A DNA stretch of 64,000 bases from Natronobacterium texcoconense (GCF_900104065.1 NZ_FNLC01000005.1:62001-126000), one strand, 5' to 3'. Shown: positions 24,895-33,375, numbered from the stretch's first letter. Notes: generated from the sequence alone by a model not told the origin. A program made the numbers and translations.

Positions 24895-26367
24895 TCACGA
24901 ATCGGCGAGGACGTCGGGCACCCACTCGCGGTTAGGATCGTCAGTTCGGTCCATCCAGTCGACGAGTCGCTCCCGCATCTCCCTGCGAACGCCCGCGTAG
25001 TCGGGGTGGTCGATCAGGTTCTGTAGCTCCGCGGGATCGGCCGCGAGGTCGTACAGTTCGTCGATACCGGGGCTGTTGTAGACGTACTTGTACCGATCCG
25101 TCCGGACCATCCGCTGGCTGTAGAGACCGAACTCGTCGCCGTGGTACTGGGCGAAGATCGAGTCGGGCCACTCGAGGCCGTCGGGAACGTCGCCACCGTT
25201 CTCGATAACGGGAACGAGACTGCGCGCGTCGAACGTTTCGGGAATCTCGGCGTCTGCCATCTCGAGGAACGTCGGTGCGAGGTCGTGCAGGTGGACGGGC
25301 TGTTCGCAGACCGATCCCGGTTCGGTCACGCCGGGCCAGCGAACCTGCATGGGAATGTGGTAGGTGTCGTCGTACGCTAGTGGTCCCTTGTTGAACTGGC
25401 GGTGAGCACCGACGAAGTCGCCGTGATCGGAGGCGTGAACGACGGCCGTCTCGTCGTCGAAACCGTGTTCCTCGAGGGCCTCGAGTACGCGCTCGAACTG
25501 GTCGTCGATCAGCGTCACGAACCCCCAGTACTTCGCGATCGCCTCGGCCCACAGGTCCCAGTCGAAGCCGTCGACGCCGCGGTAGTGAAGGTAGTTCTCG
25601 TGGACCTGCGGTTTCCCGTCGTAGGTCTCGGCGTAGCTGTCCGGCGGTTCGATCTCGTCGGGATCGTACATCGAGGCGTACGGTTCGGGGACGACGTAGG
25701 GATGGTGGGGACCGTAGAAGTCGGCCCGGTGGAAGAACGGGCTGCCATCGCCGTCGGCGTGACGGTCGATGGCCTCGATCGTCCGTTCGGCCAGGAACCA
25801 GGCGCGGGTCTCCTCGACGTCGATCGATGTCGTCGCCGAGACGAACGTCCCCTCGCTCGAATCGCGGGGGTCGTCGCCCGTGTACAGTTCCTCCTCGAGG
25901 TCGACCTCTCCGAGGGGAACGCCGCGTTCCTCGCGGTACTCGCGGAACGCGTCGTCGATGTCGTCGTGGTGCTTGTCGCTGCCGCCGAGATAGGCGAAGC
26001 CGAACGTCTCCGGCGTCTGGTCGCGGCCGACGTGCCACTTCCCGGTGTAGGTGCAGTCGTAGCCGTTCGCGTCGAGAATCTCCGAGAAGGTCGGAATCCC
26101 GGTCGGCAGATTCGGCTGGATCGCGTCGTCCTCGTGGCAGTTGTTCAGCATGCCGTGCCCGTGGGGAAACTGCCCGGTCAAAAGCGACGCGCGCGCACTC
26201 GAGCAGATACTGATCGGCGTGAACGCGCGGGAAAAGCGCAGTCCCTCGCTCGAGAGCCGATCCATCGTCGGTGTCTCGACTGGCGGGCCGTCGGGCGCAG
26301 TACAGTCGTACCGTTCCTGATCGGTGAGTACGAGCAGAACGTTCGGGCGGGTGTCGGCGTCGGCCAT
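24895..26367 (-). CDS. type I sulfatase with CxSxR motif, 490 aa
   Basis: Alkaline-phosphatase-superfamily hydrolase of sulfate esters. RPNVLLVLTDQE at the N-terminus provides the paired Asp metal ligands. The active-site residue is Cys55 in CSSAR followed by ASLLTGQ; the family consensus C-x-P-x-R has Ser in place of Pro here. YTGKWHVG, SDHGDFVGAHRQFNKG and YKYVYN are conserved blocks. Activity needs conversion of Cys55 to formylglycine; no maturase gene lies in the window. No signal peptide. Third gene of a minus-strand cluster with a desuccinylase-like enzyme and another sulfatase, so a shared sulfated, acylated substrate is plausible. Confidence 0.87.
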   Translation of the reverse strand: MADADTRPNVLLVLTDQERYDCTAPDGPPVETPTMDRLSSEGLRFSRAFTPISICSSARASLLTGQFPHGHGMLNNCHEDDAIQPNLPTGIPTFSEILDANGYDCTYTGKWHVGRDQTPETFGFAYLGGSDKHHDDIDDAFREYREERGVPLGEVDLEEELYTGDDPRDSSEGTFVSATTSIDVEETRAWFLAERTIEAIDRHADGDGSPFFHRADFYGPHHPYVVPEPYASMYDPDEIEPPDSYAETYDGKPQVHENYLHYRGVDGFDWDLWAEAIAKYWGFVTLIDDQFERVLEALEEHGFDDETAVVHASDHGDFVGAHRQFNKGPLAYDDTYHIPMQVRWPGVTEPGSVCEQPVHLHDLAPTFLEMADAEIPETFDARSLVPVIENGGDVPDGLEWPDSIFAQYHGDEFGLYSQRMVRTDRYKYVYNSPGIDELYDLAADPAELQNLIDHPDYAGVRREMRERLVDWMDRTDDPNREWVPDVLADS

Positions 26368-26470
26368 CGGGGAGCGTACACCGGGCCGGCAGTTAATGGT
26401 CGGCCCTGTAGGTGGGTGATGGGGGAGGACTGCTCTTGCGGTCTCACGACGCTGCTTCGTCTCCCGGCCG

Positions 26471-27625
26471 TCACTCCCGCTTCGCTTCCCCGCCGTCTTC
26501 GGAATCGTCGTCGGTATCGAGCGTCGATTCGACGATATCGTCGCTCAACTCACCCATCCAGTGGAACGTTCGCTGGGCTCGAAAGCCGACCTCTTCGAAC
26601 GCCGACTCGGCCGCGTCGCGTTCGTCGTCGGACAGTTCGATCAGGTGGATCAGCGGCCGACCGGGAAGGACCCGAGGGTTCGCCGAAATGCCGATCAGAA
26701 GGCCCGTGAACGGCGCTTCCACGACGTGGTTCTCCGCTCCGAAGTAATCCGAGATCACGCACACCCGTTCGCCCTCGTCGACGACCGGATGTGGCCCCCA
26801 CGCCATCTCCACCAGTCCACCCGTCTCCGCACGCAGCCACGTCTTCTCGCTCTCGCTCTCGAGGACTTTCCCGAACGTCGGTGGCTGCGGATCGGTCTCC
26901 GGCAACAGGTCGTAGGCCGCCATAACGTTCTCGACGCCGGTCACTCCCCGCTCGATCAGCACGGGCTGGAACCGATCGGCTTCCCCCATCTCGATCGTCG
27001 CGGTCGGAACGCCGTCCTCGGTGGCTTCCCGCCGTAACGAGCCCTCGCTCCCGTCACCGGAAAGTACCAGTTCGGCGCCGAACGCCTCGGCGAGACGAGC
27101 CACGTCGTCGTCGTCCGTGTCGGCCCGTGCGTGCATGAGCGTCAGCTTGTTCCGCGTCGACGTGTGAAAGTCGAGGCCGACGTCGCACTGGCCGACGAAC
27201 TGGTCGTAAATCGTCTTCGCCATCCGTGACGCCTCCGAACCGTCGGCCAGACCCGGAAACGAGCGGTTCAGGTCTCGATCGTAGATCGGCAGGTACCGCT
27301 GTTCGGCCCGGTACCCCGGTACGTTGACCACGTGGACACAGACGAGCGTTCCGTGGAGGTCGGTCGGCTCGTACTCGTTTGCCACCCGCTGGAGTACCTT
27401 CACCCCGTTTATCTCGTCGCCGTGGACCGCGGCAGTCAGGAACAGACGAGGTCCGGGGTGGTCGCCGTTGACGATCGTTACCGGCAGTTCGATGGGCTGG
27501 TCCAGATAGCTCTCGCCGACCGGATACTCGAAGTGCCGTTTCTCTCCCGCCTCGACTCGCCGTTTCCCGTCCGATTCGCCCGGTGCATCGAAGACGTACG
27601 CTCCTTGATTGGTATTTGGTGGCAC
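26471..27625 (-). CDS. succinylglutamate desuccinylase/aspartoacylase family protein, 384 aa
   Basis: M14-like zinc amidohydrolase. AAVHGDEINGVKVL supplies the His-x-x-Glu zinc pair, NVPGYRAEQRY and DLNRSFPG the Arg/Asn substrate contacts, and GLDFHTST the third His. The following IEMGEA contains the expected catalytic Glu. The C-terminal half is a beta domain with a barrel-like GLVEMAWGPHPVVDEGERVCVISD segment. It sits between two sulfatase genes (70 and 103 base gaps), an unusual setting that suggests removal of an N- or O-acyl group from the same substrate. Acyl specificity cannot be read from the sequence. Confidence 0.85.
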   Translation of the reverse strand: MPPNTNQGAYVFDAPGESDGKRRVEAGEKRHFEYPVGESYLDQPIELPVTIVNGDHPGPRLFLTAAVHGDEINGVKVLQRVANEYEPTDLHGTLVCVHVVNVPGYRAEQRYLPIYDRDLNRSFPGLADGSEASRMAKTIYDQFVGQCDVGLDFHTSTRNKLTLMHARADTDDDDVARLAEAFGAELVLSGDGSEGSLRREATEDGVPTATIEMGEADRFQPVLIERGVTGVENVMAAYDLLPETDPQPPTFGKVLESESEKTWLRAETGGLVEMAWGPHPVVDEGERVCVISDYFGAENHVVEAPFTGLLIGISANPRVLPGRPLIHLIELSDDERDAAESAFEEVGFRAQRTFHWMGELSDDIVESTLDTDDDSEDGGEAKRE

Positions 27626-27695
27626 GGTATCTGTCGTAGCCGAGCAGGGATGGCTGGAAGTAGCTTTAGCCTGCGATTCGAACGAGGCGTGCGAG

Positions 27696-29084
27696 TCAGC
27701 TCCAGATGTCGTCGCGGCTGTCTTCCAGTCTCGGGTGGACCGTCTCCCAGTCGTTCGGCAGGACCGGCCCCTCGAGCAGCGGATCGATCGTCGTCTCCAT
27801 CCACTCGAGCAACTCCTCGCGAAGGCGGTCTCGAACGGCCACGGTCGCCGGATCGTCCGGCTGGTCCGACGCCGCGAGGTTCTCTTGCTCGCGCGGGTCG
27901 GCCTCGAGGTCGTACAGTTCTTCGTAGGGACGTTGCTCGCCGTAGTACTCCTCGCTGACTTCGCGTCCGGCCCGGGTGCAGTAGATATCGGTCGTCATGT
28001 AGACCGCCGGCAGGTGCCAGAAGTTCCGGATGTACTTCCAGCGTTCCGTTCGAATCGCCCGGATCGGATTGTACCGATCGTGCCAGGTCATCCCGGAGAA
28101 GACGCGGTCGCGCGAGTCGTACGAGTCGGTATCGCCGTCCAGCAGTGGAGCGAAGCTCTGCCCGGCAATGGAGTCCGTCTCGACGTCCGAGACCGACGTC
28201 CCCGCTATCTCGAGTAGCGTCGCGAAGACGTCGACGTTGCTCACGAGGTCGTCGACGACACGGCCCGCCTCGAGGGTACCGGGCTGGCGCATCAGCAGGG
28301 TGGCCTCTATCCCGGGGTCGAAACAGGTGCCTTTCGCCCGCGGCATCGCCAGCCCGTGTTCGGTGGTGAACACGACGAGGGTCTCCTCGGTGAGGCCGGC
28401 CTCCTCTATGGAATCGAGGATCGTCCCGACGCCGTCGTCGATCGCGTCGAGCATCCCGTGCATCTCCGCGATATCCGACCGGATTCCGGGACGGTCGGGG
28501 AGGAACTCGAGCGGTTCGACGTCGTCGGGGTCGGGTGCGCCGTACCGGTCGGCCTCGAAGCCGAAGCGGTCGTCTTCCTCGACGCGGTGGAGTTCGAAGA
28601 AGCCGACGGAGGCGAAGAACGGAGAGTCGTGATCGCCGTCCTCGAGCATGGTCGCGAAGTCGTCGGCGACGTCTCGAGCGCGGGCGGTCTCGTGGACCGC
28701 CGGCGGCACGTCCGTCGTCAGGCTCTCGTCGCTGTGGATTCGATCGTACCCGAGACGGTCGGGGCGCTCGGTGACGTGTTGCAACCCGAAGAGGTGGGTC
28801 TCGTAGCCGGCGTCGGCCAGCAACTCGGGGAGCACTCGTTCGTCCGGTCCGAGTTCCCAGTTCCCGTGAGCGAGTCCGAGCATGCCGTTCTGGTGGGGGT
28901 GTCGTCCAGTCATCAGGCTCGCACGACTGGGCGAACACTGGGGTGCCGTCACGAAGTGGCGGTCGAAGCGCATCCCTTCGTCCGCGAGGGCGTCGATCCG
29001 AGGCGTGTCGACGGCTGCACCGTAACAACCGACGTACTTCCCCAGGTCGTGGCAGTGGACGAGGACGATGTGTGGCGGACCCAT
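27696..29084 (-). CDS. type I sulfatase, 462 aa
   Basis: Sulfuric ester hydrolase. The start at 29084 (MGPPHIVLVHCHD) is chosen because the family N-terminus begins there; the upstream open frame is not conserved in character. Active-site Cys50 in CSPSRASLMTG matches the canonical C-x-P-x-R motif. VFTTEHGLAMPRAKGTCFDPG and FSGMTWHDRYNPIRAIRTERWKYI are further sulfatase blocks. First gene of the sulfatase-deacylase-sulfatase run. No signal peptide, so substrates would be hydrolysed inside the cell. Confidence 0.9.
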   Translation of the reverse strand: MGPPHIVLVHCHDLGKYVGCYGAAVDTPRIDALADEGMRFDRHFVTAPQCSPSRASLMTGRHPHQNGMLGLAHGNWELGPDERVLPELLADAGYETHLFGLQHVTERPDRLGYDRIHSDESLTTDVPPAVHETARARDVADDFATMLEDGDHDSPFFASVGFFELHRVEEDDRFGFEADRYGAPDPDDVEPLEFLPDRPGIRSDIAEMHGMLDAIDDGVGTILDSIEEAGLTEETLVVFTTEHGLAMPRAKGTCFDPGIEATLLMRQPGTLEAGRVVDDLVSNVDVFATLLEIAGTSVSDVETDSIAGQSFAPLLDGDTDSYDSRDRVFSGMTWHDRYNPIRAIRTERWKYIRNFWHLPAVYMTTDIYCTRAGREVSEEYYGEQRPYEELYDLEADPREQENLAASDQPDDPATVAVRDRLREELLEWMETTIDPLLEGPVLPNDWETVHPRLEDSRDDIWS

Positions 29085-29323
29085 GCCCACACCGTATGGG
29101 AAGGGAGGGAGTAAGCCTTCGGACGAATTCGGCAGGTAAATGGTGTACTTACGCTGACTGTCGGCTATCTCTTCCAGTACAGTAGGCCTGCAGACGCTCT
29201 GGCAGTGACCTGCTCTCGGAGAGCGGATTCCAGTTCGCCACAGCCTCGACACTGGCCCGGGACAGACAACTATCCGGAACGTCGTTCGCGGTCCGACTCG
29301 AGGACGGCCTTCGACTGCCGGTT

Positions 29324-30622
29324 TCAGGCCAGGTCGTCGTACGTCGGCCGCTCGAGATCACCGGGGAACTCCGCAACCGGAACCTGTGTCTGGTCGCCCG
29401 ATTCCATGTCCTTGATCGTCACTTCGTCGTTTTCGAGGTCCTGTTCGCCGACGATGACGACCGTCTCGGCGTTGATCGAGTCGGCGTAGTCCAGTTGCGC
29501 GCCGAAGGAACGCCCGGCGACGTCGGTCTCGACGATGTGACCGCGCTCGCGAAGTTCGCGGGAGATGCGGGCGGCCTCCGTGCGAGTGTCGCCGACCTGG
29601 AGCACGTAGTAGTCGGTGGTCACTTCCTCTTCGGGCCAGACGCCAGCGCGCTGGCAGAGCAGGGAGAGGGTGGCGTGCCCGGGTGCGACGCCGACCGCTG
29701 GCGTCGGCTGACCGCCGAAACTCTCGATGAGGCCGTCGTACCGGCCGCCGCCGAAGATCGACCGCGAGACCTCGCCCGTCGAGTCGAAACACTCGAAGAC
29801 GACGCCCGTATAGTAATCGAGGCCGCGAGCCGTCTCGAGCGAGATCGTACAGTACTCTCGAGCGCCGAAGTCCTCGGCGGCCTCGAGTACGTTCTGGAGG
29901 TTGGAGACGGCGTCGGTGACGCGCTCGGTGTCGGCGAACTCCTCGACCGCCTCGAGGTCACCGCCGGCGATCAGGTCGTCGAACTCGGCGGCCTGGTCGT
30001 AGTCGAGACCGGCGTCGACCAGCAGGTCGTGGTACTCCGCGGTCGATATCTTGTCGGACTTGTCGACCGCGCGGATGGCGTCGTCGACGTCGACAGCTTC
30101 CTCGTAGGTCTCGAGGACGCCACCGAGGATGTCGCGGTGGGAGACCCGGAACTCGAACTGTTCGCCGGTGAGTCCGAGGTCGGTCAGCGCGTCGGCGGCC
30201 CACGCCAGAATCTCGGCGTCGGCTTCTGGCTCCGAAGAGCCGAAGATGTCGACGTTAGTCTGGTAGAACTCGCGCTGGCGACCCTGCTGGACCTGTTCGT
30301 AGCGCCAGAACGGTCGCGTCGAGAACCACTTGATCGGCTTCGAGAGTTCTTGCTGTTTCGCGACGACCATCCGCGCGACGGTCGGCGTGAGTTCGGGGGT
30401 CAGCGTGACGTGGCGACCACCCTGGTCCTCGAACGAGTAGAGTTCCTCGACGATCTCGTCGCCGCTCTTGTCTGTCCACATCTCCGCGCGCTCCAGGGCG
30501 GGCGTTCCGATCTCGCGGAATCCGTACCGGCGGGCGGTATCCTCGATGGTATCGATGGTCTCCCGCCGGGCGGTCATCTCCCCGGGATAGAAGTCACGGA
30601 AGCCCTTGATTCGGTCGTACAT
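29324..30622 (-). CDS. hisS: histidyl-tRNA synthetase, 432 aa
   Basis: Class II synthetase that charges tRNA-His. Motif 1 around RETIDTIEDTARRYGFREIGTPALE, motif 2 in FRYEQ-type region (FSTRPFWRYEQVQQGRQREFYQTNVDIFG), the HisA block LETARGLDYYTGVVFECF and motif 3 GGGRYDGLIESFGG with VGVAPGH. The anticodon-binding domain lies in the last 100 residues. An AAAGGATAGAAG box on the minus strand centred about 30 bases before the ATG suggests a near-leaderless transcript. Length is normal. Confidence 0.95.
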   Translation of the reverse strand: MYDRIKGFRDFYPGEMTARRETIDTIEDTARRYGFREIGTPALERAEMWTDKSGDEIVEELYSFEDQGGRHVTLTPELTPTVARMVVAKQQELSKPIKWFSTRPFWRYEQVQQGRQREFYQTNVDIFGSSEPEADAEILAWAADALTDLGLTGEQFEFRVSHRDILGGVLETYEEAVDVDDAIRAVDKSDKISTAEYHDLLVDAGLDYDQAAEFDDLIAGGDLEAVEEFADTERVTDAVSNLQNVLEAAEDFGAREYCTISLETARGLDYYTGVVFECFDSTGEVSRSIFGGGRYDGLIESFGGQPTPAVGVAPGHATLSLLCQRAGVWPEEEVTTDYYVLQVGDTRTEAARISRELRERGHIVETDVAGRSFGAQLDYADSINAETVVIVGEQDLENDEVTIKDMESGDQTQVPVAEFPGDLERPTYDDLA

Positions 30623-30690
30623 GGGAATGGGTTGGCCGACCGCGGACTTCTATCCTTTCCTCTGGACCGGCCGATACGAAACGGACGAGA

Positions 30691-30708
30691 TCTATAGTAG
30701 CTACTGCA
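30691..30708 (+). repeat. left inverted repeat of AT-rich insertion
   Basis: TCTATAGTAGCTACTGCA, which includes the 10-base palindrome AGTAGCTACT (30696-30705). It matches the reverse complement of 31560-31577 at 15 of 18 positions. Confidence 0.6.
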
Positions 30709-30798
30709 AGAGGATGTCACAGAACGCACCTCATGGCGTTTCTTCCGTTCCATTTAGACTGCACTATCCGTTCACTATACCTGCGTAATAACGACCAA

Positions 30799-31404
30799 TT
30801 ATCCCCAATCAAGTTCAGCAGGAATCTCACTAAACCCAGATCCAGAATGCCGATATGCAGTCCACCCAGCGTTTTTAGCTCCAAGAATATCCGCGTCTGA
30901 ATCTCCTATCATCGCATAAGTCTCCGCTGGAAGCCGTTTTTCGGCGATTCTGTACGGAGCCTCGTCTGGCTTGTGAGCCCCCGCCTCGTAGGAGGTGACA
31001 ATTGTATCGAAGTACTGATCGAGATTATATTTGCGGAGTTTCCCTCTTTGCCACTCTGGAAAGCCGTTTGTGAGAACACCGAGTGCATAGTTCTCTGTTA
31101 ACCGCTCAAGGTCGTCATGAACTCCGTTCTGAGGCCGACATGAAGCTGTCTCTCGCTTTCGGAGCTCTTCAGCGAGCGACTCTGGCTCTGAACAGGGTTC
31201 TATACTGGCAAACGCTTGTTTAGCTGGATCTGGTTCACAAGTCTTGAATAATTTAAAAAATTCCTCATTATACTGCGTTATCCAATTATCCTGCACCTCA
31301 CCTTCTATTGCGTTGAACGTCTCAGCTATGATATTTTGATACTCATGACGAAGCTCAAGCAGTGTTCCGTCCAGATCAAAAAATATCGCTCTTGTAGAAG
31401 TCAT
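30799..31404 (-). CDS. HAD-superfamily hydrolase (subfamily IA), AT-rich, 201 aa
   Basis: Phosphatase-like enzyme. Nucleophile Asp10 and Asp12 in FFDLDGTLLE, motif II Thr in GVLTNGFPEWQ, Lys in AHKPDEAPYRIAEKR, and motif III acid pair in MIGDSDADILGAKNAGW. The helical cap (residues 20-90) fits the IA group. Base composition is strikingly low in G+C: two sampled 60-base lines count 33 and 47 percent, against about two thirds in neighbours, and the protein is less acidic with more Lys, Asn and Ile. This points to recent acquisition. It may act on a small phosphate ester; the substrate is unknown. Confidence 0.85.
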   Translation of the reverse strand: MTSTRAIFFDLDGTLLELRHEYQNIIAETFNAIEGEVQDNWITQYNEEFFKLFKTCEPDPAKQAFASIEPCSEPESLAEELRKRETASCRPQNGVHDDLERLTENYALGVLTNGFPEWQRGKLRKYNLDQYFDTIVTSYEAGAHKPDEAPYRIAEKRLPAETYAMIGDSDADILGAKNAGWTAYRHSGSGFSEIPAELDWG

Positions 31405-31559
31405 ATTTCCAATATATGATTTCGTGGTTGGTATCTCTTCCCCTGTATCCCCCGTTCGGCGAGCAACCGGTGGGTGAGTATGCGAACTGTTCTATGGCTC
31501 CCTCACTGTAAGTCGATGCGCACCTGATCGCACGACAGCCGTGTGCCCAGTGAAAACAG

Positions 31560-31577
31560 TTCAGTTGTTACTATAGA
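31560..31577 (-). repeat. right inverted repeat of AT-rich insertion
   Basis: Reverse complement reads TCTATAGTAACAACTGAA, the partner of 30691-30708. Confidence 0.6.
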
Positions 31578-31673
31578 GGCGAGCCTTCGGAAAGGCCGAG
31601 GAATCGGAACTCAACCGACAGTGGCCGGTATGGCCCTGCCGTCTCGAAGCGCGTCAACGGGGACGGGACCTCG

Positions 31674-32354
31674 TTATGCCTCGACGCTGCCGCTGTAGAA
31701 CACCGTATCGGTGTTCTCGGCGGGGTTACCGATCATAACTGTCCACTCGTCGCTGTCTTCGGGGACCGTCAATTCGGCCGTGTCGGCTCCATTGCTGACG
31801 ACTTCACCGGGGCCTTCGCCTCGATCGAGGTCGACAATTCCGACGACGATGTCTTGGTCAGCTGGCGTCCACTGGATTGGGATTTCGACGCTTTCCCCTT
31901 CACTCCACGTGAACGAACCGTGAAGGTTTGCTTCGTCCGGTTCGGCTTCGTCCGAGAAGCTGAACGAGTCGGGACCGATCGCCTCGATCGGTTTCTCCGC
32001 AGTATCCCACTCGTCCAGGTCGATCGTCGTGGGTTCGGCCGGCTCGGAGGAGTCTTCGTCTGCCTCGACCAGATCGAGGTCGAACTCGCCGATCGAGACC
32101 GTCTGTGACTCGTTCGTGCTTGCATCGGACGAGTGCGCGTCGTCACTATCGACGTTCCACTCGTCCAGATCGATCGTCGTCGTCTCGCCCGACTCCGTCT
32201 CGCTCGAGTCTACGTCCGGTTCCACGATCTCGATTTCGATGTCATCGAAATCGGTTGTCTGTGATTCGTCTGCCTGTTCTGCTGCCATTACACCGCCCAC
32301 AGCGACTGCGAGCAGCGTCATAAGCGCCAATGTGAGCGTCGTTGCGTTTCTCAT
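31674..32354 (-). CDS. secreted acidic protein with internal repeat, 226 aa
   Basis: Sec-type signal peptide (MRNATTLTLALMTLLAVAVGGVMA, cleavage near residue 25). The mature N-terminal half is nearly all Asp/Glu/Ser/Thr and contains the repeated phrase TTIDLDEW (before NVDSDD and again before DTAEKP), spaced about 50 residues apart. The C-terminal 90 residues form a beta domain (LHGSFTWSEGESVEIPIQWTPADQDIVVGIVDLDRG and DEWTVMIGNP) resembling pre-peptidase or collagen-binding-like sandwich modules. No membrane anchor. An AACTAGTT site lies upstream, also present before the neighbouring regulator. Function unknown. Confidence 0.72.
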   Translation of the reverse strand: MRNATTLTLALMTLLAVAVGGVMAAEQADESQTTDFDDIEIEIVEPDVDSSETESGETTTIDLDEWNVDSDDAHSSDASTNESQTVSIGEFDLDLVEADEDSSEPAEPTTIDLDEWDTAEKPIEAIGPDSFSFSDEAEPDEANLHGSFTWSEGESVEIPIQWTPADQDIVVGIVDLDRGEGPGEVVSNGADTAELTVPEDSDEWTVMIGNPAENTDTVFYSGSVEA

Positions 32355-32689
32355 ATTATCTCTAGTGTGTCGCGAGAGCGATCCGTGGAGGGCCTACTGT
32401 GTCGTCACCCGGTTTGCTGTCACCGTTTACCCCGATCGTCCGATGGGATCGCCGACCGGCGGTACGTAACGCCAGCAGACCGTATCAGCCGAAGTCACTG
32501 TGCGGGGACTCTACCGAATCGCTCTCGAGAGGTTGTTGACTGAAAGATATGATAAGTATTGATTGGTAACAAGAACGAACTAGTTAGAAAACAGTTTCAC
32601 GCCCGTATATACGACGTTTTGGATCGGTATACGGTAGAAATGTGATGGTCTCGGTGAGAGGACGCTCCGATCCAGATGTACGACGACGC
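32355..32689. other. 335-base upstream region of the secreted-protein gene
   Basis: No gene. Minus-strand TATA-like ATACTTATC near 32548-32556 with AACTAGTT about 25 bases further upstream (32579-32586). The remaining sequence between that promoter and the gene start shows nothing recognisable. Confidence 0.5.
32579..32586 (-). promoter_or_regulatory. AACTAGTT site upstream of secreted-protein gene
   Basis: Perfect 8-base palindrome about 25 bases upstream of an ATACTTATC box, the same arrangement as before the regulator at 33283. The position fits an activator site. Confidence 0.5.
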
Positions 32690-33283
32690 TTACGGCGAGG
32701 CGGACTCCTGGAGGACGACGACGTTCCCGACACCCTGTCGTTTCCGTTCGAGCAACCCCTTCGTCTCGAGCGAGTCGAGCGTCCGCGTGACCGTCGCTTT
32801 CGAGAAATCGGTGTCAGCGACGATCTCTCGCTGTTGGATTTTGCCGTCGGCATCGAGAACCATGGAATAAATCTCCCGTTCAGTATCGTCGAGTCGATCG
32901 GTCGTTTCGTCGAACTGGGTTCGATGTCTCTCGACTAGCGAGTTCACGTCGTCCGTAAACTCGAGGTGGACGGGGCGCTCTGTGCCGTCGGTCTGTACGG
33001 ACGACTCCGCCGATGAGGTGGTGGTCGACGGTTCCGTCAGTACCGATCCGCGTTCCACACTGACGACGAGATACAGCATACTCGCTCCCATCACCCATGC
33101 AGCGACCGTGATGATTCCGACTTCGGTGTAGCGAAACTGCTCACCTGCTTCGACGACGTCAGATCCGTTGTCGCCGACCGAGACGACGACGGGTGTCGGA
33201 TTGATGAGTTGCACCGTGAGAACGAGCGTCGCCGCTAGAAATATGACAGCAGCAAGTAGTTGCCGACCAGAGATATTCCTCAT
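32690..33283 (-). CDS. membrane-anchored winged-helix (MarR-like) regulator, 197 aa
   Basis: Transcription regulator with two N-terminal TM helices (about residues 9-28 and 55-73) around an external loop, a linker rich in Ser/Thr, and a cytoplasmic C-terminal helix-turn-helix (DDTEREIYSMVLDADGKIQQREIVADTDFSKATVTRTLDSLETKGLLERKRQGVGNVVVL), the pattern of the haloarchaeal DUF7343 type. It is divergent from the 33406 gene; tandem AACTAGTT palindromes lie in the shared promoter and one more before the secreted-protein gene downstream. Autoregulation and control of that gene are inferred. Confidence 0.8.
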   Translation of the reverse strand: MRNISGRQLLAAVIFLAATLVLTVQLINPTPVVVSVGDNGSDVVEAGEQFRYTEVGIITVAAWVMGASMLYLVVSVERGSVLTEPSTTTSSAESSVQTDGTERPVHLEFTDDVNSLVERHRTQFDETTDRLDDTEREIYSMVLDADGKIQQREIVADTDFSKATVTRTLDSLETKGLLERKRQGVGNVVVLQESASP

Positions 33284-33305
33284 AGACTTTCGTATCGATC
33301 AAGTC

Positions 33306-33317
33306 CCTCTAATAGTC
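33306..33317 (-). promoter_or_regulatory. TATA-like box of the membrane-anchored regulator
   Basis: Minus-strand GACTATTAGAGG centred about 28 bases before the start codon at 33283, the spacing of a leaderless gene. Confidence 0.45.
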
Positions 33318-33335
33318 TTCGTGAAACGATTCTAC

Positions 33336-33375
33336 AACTAGTTTCCAACTAGTTCCATACTCGTTTCTCGAAACG
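33336..33375. promoter_or_regulatory. tandem AACTAGTT palindromes and a CGTTTC/GAAACG inverted repeat
   Basis: AACTAGTT at 33336-33343 and 33347-33354, 11 bases apart (one helical turn, same DNA face), followed by CGTTTC-TC-GAAACG at 33362-33375. All lie between two divergent genes. Confidence 0.6.

Larger units (their letters stand above)
30691..31577. mobile_element. putative inverted-repeat-bounded element carrying a HAD gene
   Basis: An 887-base AT-rich segment is bounded by 18-base inverted repeats (15/18 identical) and carries one complete HAD gene. No transposase is present. Flanking bases do not form an obvious target duplication. The stretch inside the right repeat (about 31440-31560) resembles, from memory, sequence common at ends of haloarchaeal insertion elements. 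Confidence 0.45.

Noticed and set aside
27478-29028. 516-codon minus-strand frame within the sulfatase gene
   Set aside because: It is an Arg/Pro-rich alternate frame of the second sulfatase, whose own frame has the CSPSR active site.
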